Positions 1 through 5,785 of a stretch of DNA of 12,852 nt are shown in pieces. Where the stretch lies: assembly GCA_945871415.1 (NCBI GenBank), contig CAMBWG010000026.1, positions 1-12,852 of the forward strand, written 5' to 3'. The translations under genes were made by a program, and so were the position numbers. How positions within the stretch are numbered: position 1 is the first letter of the stretch; every line of letters starts with the position of its first letter. The notes under the pieces are model-generated. The model saw only the letters and a list, made by a program, of their open reading frames with translations. It was not told the origin of the DNA and ran no database searches. This stretch comes from an uncultured Desulfovibrio sp. Lineage in GTDB: Bacteria; Desulfobacterota; Desulfovibrionia; Desulfovibrionales; Desulfovibrionaceae.

Positions 1-1152
1 ATGAAGTTATGCAACGAGGCCCAGAGTCGTTTATTCTCCTATATGTCGCATTACATGCGCACGCCGCTCAACGCCATCATCGGCTTTGCCACCCTGGCGT
101 TGAAGAGCCTCGACGACAGGGAAAAGATTAACGATTATCTGCAGAAGATTCAGTGTTCCAGCAGCCAGTTGCTGGGGCTTGTCAACGATGCGCTGGAACT
201 GTCCAAAATCGAGCAGGGCAAGCTCATTTTTGACAACAAGGAGTTCAACCTGCGCGACGTTCTGTCGGCCTGCTGCGAAGCCTTCAAGATGCACGCTGAG
301 GAGGAAGAAAAGAAATTCTCCCTTGTCTTTGATATTCAGAACGATATGGTCGAAGGCGACCCCATGCGCCTGAGTCAGGTCGTGAACAACATTCTTTCCA
401 ATGCCTTCAAGTATTCCCGCGGGGGCGACAGCATCCGCATGGATGTCAAGCAGGTTGAGGGCACGGAGCATGCCAAGTATCAGATTGTCGTGGCGGATAC
501 CGGCGTGGGCATGTCCGAGGAGTTTCTCGAAAAGCTCTTTGTCCCCTACGAGCGTGAAGAAAATCTTGGCGCCAAGGGAATTCCCGGAACAGGACTGGGC
601 ATGCCCATTGTGCAAAGCATCCTCCTGCAGATGGGCGGACATATTGCCGTTTCCAGCAAGCAGGGCGCGGGCACGACCGTTACCATGACCATTCCCCTGA
701 AGGCATTGCAGGGGCAGGGCGACAAGAATACGGAAACAGCGGACGAAGACGACGGGTATTCGCTGGAAGGCAAATCCGTGCTGCTGGCTGAAGACAACGA
801 CTTCAATATGGAAATTGCCACGGATTTGCTGGAGATGATGGGAGCCAGGGTTATTCCCGCCGTCAACGGACGCGAGGCCGTGGCCCGTTTCGAGGAGTCC
901 GAACCTCACTCCATTACGGCCATCCTTATGGACATGCAGATGCCGGAAATGAACGGCTGCGATGCCGCCCGGGCCATCCGGGCCCTGAATCGCCCGGATG
1001 CCGCGACGGTTCCGATTATCGCCGTAACGGCAAACGCCTTTGCCGAGGATATTTCCGCCACAACGGAAGCGGGCATGAACGCCCACATCTCCAAACCCAT
1101 AGATTTTGATATCTTCAAAAAGACGTTGAAAAAGCTGTCTTCAGGAACATAG
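1..1152 (+). CDS. Hybrid sensor histidine kinase, output half (HisKA-HATPase-receiver), probably 5'-partial
   Basis: Cytoplasmic signalling enzyme that autophosphorylates on histidine and passes the phosphate to its own receiver domain. In the 383 residues visible: HisKA dimerisation domain at about 7-75 with the H box SHYMRTPLNAI (His17; the usual acidic residue after His is Tyr). The HATPase_c domain follows at about 115-235, with N box NNILSNAFKYS (Asn134), G1 ADTGVGM (Asp166) and G2 GTGLGMPIV. A receiver domain lies at about 258-380, with acidic pair Glu264/Asp265, phospho-acceptor Asp311 in LMDMQMP, Thr343 and Lys365 in SKP. No sensor or membrane segment is seen. Because the reading frame begins at base 1 and HisKA starts almost at once, the gene probably continues to the left and this ATG is internal, but that cannot be decided here. 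No HPt domain or DNA-binding output follows. The stop codon is flush with a repeat fragment. Confidence 0.93.
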   Translation: MKLCNEAQSRLFSYMSHYMRTPLNAIIGFATLALKSLDDREKINDYLQKIQCSSSQLLGLVNDALELSKIEQGKLIFDNKEFNLRDVLSACCEAFKMHAEEEEKKFSLVFDIQNDMVEGDPMRLSQVVNNILSNAFKYSRGGDSIRMDVKQVEGTEHAKYQIVVADTGVGMSEEFLEKLFVPYEREENLGAKGIPGTGLGMPIVQSILLQMGGHIAVSSKQGAGTTVTMTIPLKALQGQGDKNTETADEDDGYSLEGKSVLLAEDNDFNMEIATDLLEMMGARVIPAVNGREAVARFEESEPHSITAILMDMQMPEMNGCDAARAIRALNRPDAATVPIIAVTANAFAEDISATTEAGMNAHISKPIDFDIFKKTLKKLSSGT

Positions 1153-1199
1153 AAACGACAGGCCGTATGGTTTGAAATACGAAGCGTGAAAATGCTTTA
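1153..1199 (+). repeat. Half copy of the ~146 bp hairpin repeat directly after the kinase stop
   Basis: Starting with the first base after the TAG stop, this matches the right half of the repeat in the orientation of the 10079-10223 copy: AAACGACAGGCCGTATGGTT, then a degraded version of the palindromic tail, ending in AATGCTTTA. The left half is absent, so it is a truncated relic or a recombination product. Confidence 0.7.
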
Positions 1200-1210
1200 G
1201 GCGTACTTCC

Positions 1211-1275
1211 GGGGGAGGGGAACCCCTCTGCTGGCGCGAGAGGGGGTCCCCTCCCCCAGACCCCCACCCCTCCCC
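1211..1275. other. Long hairpin overlapping a G-quadruplex motif on the minus strand
   Basis: Arms 1211-1229 and 1239-1257 are complementary over 19 bases with one mismatch, around a 9-base loop. The right arm continues into five C runs on the plus strand: 1248-1251, 1253-1257, 1261-1265, 1267-1270 and 1272-1275. They are separated by loops of 1, 3, 1 and 1 bases. The minus strand therefore carries five G runs of at least four G, well within the usual G-quadruplex definition. The tract lies between two convergent genes and could act as a transcription or replication block; no function is demonstrated. Confidence 0.75.
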
Positions 1276-1362
1276 AGCGCGCTTTATCAGGGTAGATGTT
1301 GCGCTACGGCAATGCCGACGATTTCCTTCCGGTAATCGTCCCCCGGAGCTTCAGAAAGAACA

Positions 1363-1400
1363 GAGTCGGACAGTCCGCCATACGGCGGGCTGTCCGACTC
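1363..1400. terminator. Terminator hairpin between the convergent kinase and ATPase genes
   Basis: GAGTCGGACAGTCCGCC (1363-1379) pairs over 17 positions, with one G-U, to 1384-1400 around a 4-base ATAC loop. Plus-strand transcripts continue with TTCGTATTT. Minus-strand transcripts continue with TGTTCTTTCT. It is therefore likely to work in both directions, although the T tract is imperfect on each side and the hairpin is 210 bases past the kinase stop. Confidence 0.65.
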
Positions 1401-1419
1401 TTCGTATTTCAGAGACACT

Positions 1420-1662
1420 AGAGCAATTCAACTTTGAGATGTAAAAAGAATATCCTTATCTGCCGCTATCAAAATGGCGCGCTGAGAAATACAAACGGCA
1501 ACGATTGCGGCATATGAATCGAGAGTTTCCTCTCATTTCAAAGTTGAAACGCGAGGCGGCACGACGCCGCCCGGCCCAAAGTGAACGGAAAATAGCGCTT
1601 TTCCCGCAAAACGACAGGGCGTATGGCTTGAAATGCAAAGTATTTCAAACTGAAATTGCTCA
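1420..1662 (+). repeat. Copy A of the hairpin repeat, interrupted by ~95 bp
   Basis: The body at about 1535-1662 aligns with the other copies: GTTGAAACGCGAGGCGGC, then GGCCCAAAGTGAACGGAAAA, then the TTTGAAATGC-type palindrome near the right end. The left terminal arm AGAGCAATTCAACTTTGA lies at 1420-1437. Its partner TTTCAAAGTTGAA lies at 1536-1548, so about 95 bases (roughly 1440-1534) sit in the loop of the terminal hairpin. These bases contain no recognisable gene. The right end supplies the stop codon of the minus-strand ATPase gene. Confidence 0.7.
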
Positions 1663-2667
1663 TATGTCGCTGCTGTTGAGAAGCTGGAAGGGTTTTTCCG
1701 AGTTGGCCTTGTAGTAGATGATGACGTCATCCGCCTTCAAGGTTTCCGCATAGAGCTGGTAGTGCAGGCTGTTCAGGATGTCTTTGCAGTGGGTTTCGAC
1801 GACGAGCTGCACCCCCTTGCTTGCCATGAAGGCAAAGAACTCTCCCAGCCGGGACTGGGCGCGCGGGTGGAGATGGATTTCAGGATTCTCGATCATGACG
1901 ACGTCGCCCGGTTTGGCAAGGAAACAGAGGATCAGCACCTTGGCCAGATAGCTCATGCCCGATCCGAGGTTGAAGGGACTGATTTCCTTCTTCATATTGT
2001 TCTGTACAAAGAAGATGTTCGTCAGATCCGGGGTAATGGGGCGCGCCGCCAGAAAAAGAGGTACTTCCGTGATATAGGAAAGCCACAGGCCGATATTGCA
2101 GGAAAAGGTTTCCTTTCTTTTTCTGTAATAGACATATTCCATGCCTTTTTCCGTTTCCATATTGTAATCGGAGGGAAAGGCCTGGCAAATATGGCTGTAA
2201 TCCCTTGTGAAAGCCTCTATTTCCTCTTCTGATGCAAAAATGGGGACGGGCTTGTTCTGATTGCGGGTGAATGTTCCGAACAGAAATTCTCCCAGATTGC
2301 CAACCTTGTATTCCGGCGAAAGTCTGGCGATATCTTCCGCGCCCATGCGGTTGGCACCGAGAAAATACAGGGAATTTTCTATACGCAGAATATCGGCTTC
2401 GCTGTTGGCGGGGTCGCCGTTACGGTAATGATAGGTCGAGCTGTCCAGCGTCAGGCTGACATCGCAGTTGAGTTCCTGATGCTTGCTGATCAGATCATAC
2501 ATGCGCTCACGATTGCCGGGATTGCAGTTGCGTGCCAGCAAAAGAATTGCCTGCAGGACGGAAGATTTGCCGGAACTGTTTGTTCCGGCAAGAACAGTCA
2601 GCGGACGAAACTCCATATTTTCGTTCCGCAGGCATTTGTACTTGTTGATATGCAGTCTGGTAATCAT
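1660..2667 (-). CDS. AAA family ATPase (RecF/OLD-like, AAA_15/AAA_21 type)
   Basis: Predicted soluble ABC/SMC-type ATPase of 335 residues. The N-terminus MITRLHINKYKCLRN is typical of RecF/OLD-like ATPases. Walker A is GTNSSGKSS (28-36), an ABC-signature-like NLGSGMS lies at 233-239, and Walker B VVMIENPEIHLHP spans 256-268 with catalytic Glu260. The switch ETHC is at 291-294. Such proteins are found alone or with a nuclease partner in defence and repair systems, but no nuclease gene adjoins this one. AAAGGAA precedes the ATG by 4 bases. The protein ends soon after the last strand (VIIYY), and the DUF3696-like C-terminal tail of many relatives is missing. The stop codon TGA is formed where the repeat begins, so the gene may be shortened. 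Its substrate is unknown; it is an orphan by context. Confidence 0.88.
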   Translation of the reverse strand: MITRLHINKYKCLRNENMEFRPLTVLAGTNSSGKSSVLQAILLLARNCNPGNRERMYDLISKHQELNCDVSLTLDSSTYHYRNGDPANSEADILRIENSLYFLGANRMGAEDIARLSPEYKVGNLGEFLFGTFTRNQNKPVPIFASEEEIEAFTRDYSHICQAFPSDYNMETEKGMEYVYYRKRKETFSCNIGLWLSYITEVPLFLAARPITPDLTNIFFVQNNMKKEISPFNLGSGMSYLAKVLILCFLAKPGDVVMIENPEIHLHPRAQSRLGEFFAFMASKGVQLVVETHCKDILNSLHYQLYAETLKADDVIIYYKANSEKPFQLLNSSDI

Positions 2668-2707
2668 GGTGTTCCTTTTATGTTACGGCAAGGATAGGCG
2701 TACTTTC

Positions 2708-2853
2708 AGAGTGTTTTCAGTTTGAAACGCTGTGCCTTTCAAACCATACGGCCTGTCGCTTCGTGGAAAAAGCCTGTTTTTTCCGCTCAATTTTGGCCGG
2801 GCGGCGCTGTGTCGCCGCCTCGCGTTTCACCTTTTTCAAAGTTGAAGCGCTCT
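2708..2853 (-). repeat. Copy B of the hairpin repeat (146 bp)
   Basis: Full-length copy between the phosphodiesterase and ATPase genes. It begins AGAGTGTTTTCAGTTTGAAA and ends GTTGAAGCGCTCT. Internally it has GGAAAAAGCC-type and GGCGGCG/CGCCGCC hairpins, then the terminal hairpin GCGTTTCACC/GTTGAAGCGC. It is the same length as copy D (5589-5734) and in the same orientation. Confidence 0.85.
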
Positions 2854-2871
2854 GATTTTTGACCGGAGCCT

Positions 2872-2898
2872 TTTACCATTGAAAAGGCAAAACGCTTT
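2872..2898 (-). repeat. Terminal fragment of the hairpin repeat after the phosphodiesterase gene
   Basis: On the minus strand the stop TAA is followed by AGCGTTTTGCCTTTT...GGTAAAAGG, which matches the TAGAGCGTTTTACCTTT...AAAGGTAAAACGC end hairpin of copy E. Only this end hairpin is present. It lies 18 bases from copy B and could act as a weak 3'-end hairpin for the upstream gene, but there is no T tract after it. Confidence 0.6.
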
Positions 2899-5140
2899 AT
2901 GAGCGCAGGAGTTTCGCAAAGGCTTCCGCATTGATGGGGCGTGAAAAATAGAAGCCCTGAATCAGGTTCGCGCCGATACTGCGTACAAATCTGACCTGTT
3001 CTTCGGTTTCCACACCCTCCATGGTGGTTTCCATGCCAAGCGAATGGCACAGGCTCACAAGACTTTTGATGATGTTTTCACTGCGGGCGGAACCGACATC
3101 GGACAGGAAGCTTTTATCCAGTTTGATGCCGTCCATATCAAGCGACTTGAGCATGGACATGGAAGAATAGCCCGTTCCGAAGTCATCCATCAGGATTTTG
3201 ACGCCGTGAGCATGGAATTGGGCTATGGCTCCCGAAAGCAGTTTTTCATCTTCGAAAAAGGCGCTTTCGGTTATTTCAAGCTGAACCTGCGAACCGCCGA
3301 TACCATATCCCCGCATTGTTTTGATATAATTTTCCACAAATTGCGGATCATGCAGGTGCAGCCGCGAGATATTGATGGAAACTGGCGGGATGGTCAGCCC
3401 CTGCCCCCGCCACTGGCGGATGAGACGGCAGGTGCAGGAGAAGATATAGCGGTCAAGATTAAGGATGAAGCCGTTGCTTTCAAACAGCGGAATAAAGCTG
3501 CCGGGAGAAACAAAGCTGCCGTCGGCGGTACGCCAGCGCACGAGCGCTTCCGCCCCGGCCAGACGTTCTGTCCTGGCGTCGTATTTGGGCTGGAAGTAGA
3601 CTTCAAATTCGCCGCAGGCCAGCGCCTCGACCATGCGATTCTCGATGGTTTTGTTGCGGATGATGGCCAGCTGCATTTCCGCGTCAAAAAAGGCATAGAG
3701 CCGATCGTGCTTGCCCTTGACCGTTTTGCGGGCGAGCGTCGAGCAGTCCACCTTGTTTTCCAGGCGGCGGGGTTCGGTATTTGCCTTGTCCAGCAGGCAC
3801 ACGCCGATGGAAGGCGACATACGGTAGGTATCGTCGCTGTCCACCTGAATGGCAATGATGGATGCGCACAGTTCCTTCAATGCCGCTTCCAGTTCCTTCT
3901 GCCCGTGGAAGGGTACAAAGGCCACAAAGATATCGCCGCTCTGCCGCCCGGAAATCCCCTGATTTTTTCGGGCCCAGGCTTCCAGCGTATTGTGAATGTC
4001 ACACAGGGTTTTTGTGCCTGTTTCGCTGCCGAGCAGGGTATTCACCAGCTTGAAATTATCTATGTCAAGGGAGATGACCGCCCATGTTTCGTGCGGCTCC
4101 TGCTCAAGGGCGGCTTGCGCCAGATTCATGAAGCGTATGAAGGTATTCCCCTGCGTTATGGCGTCCACGAAGGCAATGCGGCGCAGCACATCGGCATTGC
4201 GTTTCATGGAGTGTATGACCAGCGCGGCCAGCACACCGAAACAGAGCAGAAGCAGCAGGCCCAGCATCATGGTATCGTTCATGATTGTCTGCAGGCGCTC
4301 TTCCATGAGTTCGGCCGGAAAGACCGTCAGCAGGTACCAGTCGTTGATGCCCGCGGGTATGGCATGAACGTAGCGCGCGTCGTCCTTGCCGCCCTGAGGC
4401 GCATGCAGCAGAACCGTACCACGCTTTTTTTCGGCAATCATACCTTCCAGGGTGGCGATAGCCGCCTCGTTGCGGCTGTTCTGACGCAGCTTTTCAAAAA
4501 AGTTATCTGAAGGGCTGATACCGTCGATACCGTCCTCGGGCATGACAATGACCTTGCCCCTGCTGCTGATTACAAGAGCCCTGGCCTGATCTTTCCAGAA
4601 TTGCAGCGAAAGATGCCGGCGAAAATCCTCATGGCTCCGGGTGGCCGTCAGGGCGCCGACGGTTTTGCCGTCATGAATCAGAGGCACGGCATAAATATTA
4701 ATAGGCAGCCCGTCGGTACGATCAAAAATTGTGTCCGTTACGAGATCTCTGCCTTCCAGAGCCGCATCCAGTCCCATTCTTTGCAAAGGGATCTTTACTC
4801 TGTCGCTGGTGACGCAGGTTCCGTCCGCCAGAAAAAAGCTCATGCGCTTGTAGCCGTATGCGGCAGCGGCAAAAGCCAGACGTTCCGCTCCCTTTTCATG
4901 ATCCTGCAGGAACACGGGGCCCGCATGCTGGGACACATGGCGAAGAAGACGCAGATGACCCGTGATCACGGCCTGCAAGGACAGCGTTCCCTGCTCGCTG
5001 ATACCTTCCAGCGTTGTGCTGATGTTTTCGCGCAGCTCCTGCTGTACGGCATGGCGATAGAGCCAGAAACCGCAGAGCAGCAATGACGCGGCAACAAAAA
5101 GAGGAATAAGAAAACGGGAGGACAGGGTGGTACGAATCAT
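2897..5140 (-). CDS. Membrane-bound Cache-degenerate GGDEF-EAL protein, c-di-GMP phosphodiesterase
   Basis: Inner-membrane signalling protein of 747 residues, predicted to bind a ligand outside and hydrolyse cyclic-di-GMP inside. An N-terminal membrane helix (about 10-28) and a second (about 290-310) bracket a ~260-residue periplasmic region resembling a dCache sensor. A GGDEF domain (about 320-485) has SGDIF (401-405) in place of GGDEF, so cyclase activity is unlikely; it may bind GTP or be purely regulatory. The EAL domain (about 500-745) keeps the catalytic set: EAL (531-533), Asn590 in SINIS, Glu622 in LEITE, Asp652/Asp653 in MDDFG, Lys673 in IKLDK and Glu708 in MEGVE. It should therefore be an active phosphodiesterase. 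AGAAAAGAAG upstream of the ATG is a modest ribosome site. No target gene is linked, so the regulated process (motility, biofilm or other) cannot be stated. Confidence 0.93.
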   Translation of the reverse strand: MIRTTLSSRFLIPLFVAASLLLCGFWLYRHAVQQELRENISTTLEGISEQGTLSLQAVITGHLRLLRHVSQHAGPVFLQDHEKGAERLAFAAAAYGYKRMSFFLADGTCVTSDRVKIPLQRMGLDAALEGRDLVTDTIFDRTDGLPINIYAVPLIHDGKTVGALTATRSHEDFRRHLSLQFWKDQARALVISSRGKVIVMPEDGIDGISPSDNFFEKLRQNSRNEAAIATLEGMIAEKKRGTVLLHAPQGGKDDARYVHAIPAGINDWYLLTVFPAELMEERLQTIMNDTMMLGLLLLLCFGVLAALVIHSMKRNADVLRRIAFVDAITQGNTFIRFMNLAQAALEQEPHETWAVISLDIDNFKLVNTLLGSETGTKTLCDIHNTLEAWARKNQGISGRQSGDIFVAFVPFHGQKELEAALKELCASIIAIQVDSDDTYRMSPSIGVCLLDKANTEPRRLENKVDCSTLARKTVKGKHDRLYAFFDAEMQLAIIRNKTIENRMVEALACGEFEVYFQPKYDARTERLAGAEALVRWRTADGSFVSPGSFIPLFESNGFILNLDRYIFSCTCRLIRQWRGQGLTIPPVSINISRLHLHDPQFVENYIKTMRGYGIGGSQVQLEITESAFFEDEKLLSGAIAQFHAHGVKILMDDFGTGYSSMSMLKSLDMDGIKLDKSFLSDVGSARSENIIKSLVSLCHSLGMETTMEGVETEEQVRFVRSIGANLIQGFYFSRPINAEAFAKLLRS

Positions 5141-5196
5141 GTCTACGCTTCTTTTCTGTGGGGGCGGGGCGCATCAGAGTATGCCCGCCTTTTTCT

Positions 5197-5316
5197 GGAA
5201 CATTTTCAGTATACGGCCTCTGCGTTTCGTGGAAAAAGCGCGGTTTTTCCGTTCTCTTTTGGCCGGGCGGCGCTGTGCCGCCTCGTGTTTTACCTTTTTC
5301 AAAGCTGAAACGCTCT
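5197..5316 (-). repeat. Copy C of the hairpin repeat, internally deleted (~120 bp)
   Basis: Matches copies B and D from CATTTTCAG to AGCTGAAACGCTCTA, but lacks the ~26 bases holding the GTTTGAAATGC/GCATTTCAAAC palindrome. The sequence goes from TTTTCAG straight to TATACGGCCT. It lies 57 bases upstream of the phosphodiesterase start codon. The left edge is eroded. Confidence 0.75.
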
Positions 5317-5588
5317 ATGGGAAAGTCTTGCGTAGCCCGCAGGCTGCAGCGGCGGCAAGCCGCATTTCGCGTCATGACAGATTCAGGGGGCGTCCTGCGC
5401 CACTGGCGAATAGCGGAGGGAAGCTGGCAGCTCCAGCCGGAACATACGCACGGGCACTGCGGTTTCTTCCTTTGATCCTATCGTGTGCACTGTGTCTGCG
5501 TCAAATCCTCATACGACGACTTTTTATTTCGATGTGCCGGGCCGGAGAATTTCTTTCCGCATCCGTGGGGCTGCGCGGAGCAGCCTTT
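5317..5588. other. Gene-free stretch between repeat copies C and D
   Basis: About 270 bases without a convincing gene on either strand; the short open frames here run into the repeats and resemble no known family. It contains small GC-rich inverted repeats near 5340-5365 (GCTGCAGC; GCGGC...GCCGC) but nothing that can be assigned. It lies upstream of the minus-strand phosphodiesterase gene and could hold its promoter, but no clear -35/-10 pair was seen. Confidence 0.4.
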
Positions 5589-5734
5589 AGAGCCGTTTCA
5601 GTTTGAAATGCTTTGCATTTCAAACCATACGGCCTGTCGTTTCGCGGAAAAAGGGCGGTTTTTCCGCTCACTCTGGGCCGGGCGGCGCCGTGACGCCGCC
5701 TCGCGTTTTACCTTTTTCAAAGTTGAAACGCCCT
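5589..5734 (-). repeat. Copy D of the hairpin repeat (146 bp), best-structured copy
   Basis: Shows the whole architecture. Ends are AGAGCCGTTTCAG and GTTGAAACGCCCT. Hairpin 1 is an 11-bp perfect stem GTTTGAAATGC/GCATTTCAAAC (5601-5625, 3-base loop). Hairpin 2 is GCGGAAAAA/TTTTTCCGC (5644-5667). Hairpin 3 is GGCGGCG/CGCCGCC (5681-5700). Hairpin 4 is the terminal GCGTTTTACC.../...GTTGAAACGC. There is no coding capacity, so it is non-autonomous (MITE or BIME-like). It lies downstream of the cytochrome gene. Confidence 0.85.
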
Positions 5735-5740
5735 GACGAA

Positions 5741-5769
5741 GAAACCCGCCGACAACGCCGGCGGGTTTC
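5741..5769 (-). terminator. Intrinsic terminator of the multiheme cytochrome gene
   Basis: GAAACCCGCCG (5741-5751) and CGGCGGGTTTC (5759-5769) form a perfect 11-bp stem with a 7-base loop. It lies 16 bases past the cytochrome stop on the minus strand, where it is followed by TTCGTC. The plus-strand side continues TTTTC, so it could also stop plus-strand transcription. The bases from 5770 to 5786 (TTTCAGTTCGAGATGC) match 14 of 16 bases of the repeat's hairpin-1 arm. Confidence 0.8.
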
Positions 5770-5785
5770 TTTTCAGTTCGAGATG

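Noticed and set aside
31..1086. Long minus-strand open frame opposite the histidine kinase (351 residues)
   Set aside because: The plus strand encodes clear H, N, G and receiver motifs; the antisense frame matches no family and follows from GC-rich codon bias.
3044..4510. 488-residue plus-strand frame opposite the phosphodiesterase
   Set aside because: Lies entirely over well-defined Cache/GGDEF/EAL coding sequence and has no recognisable domain.
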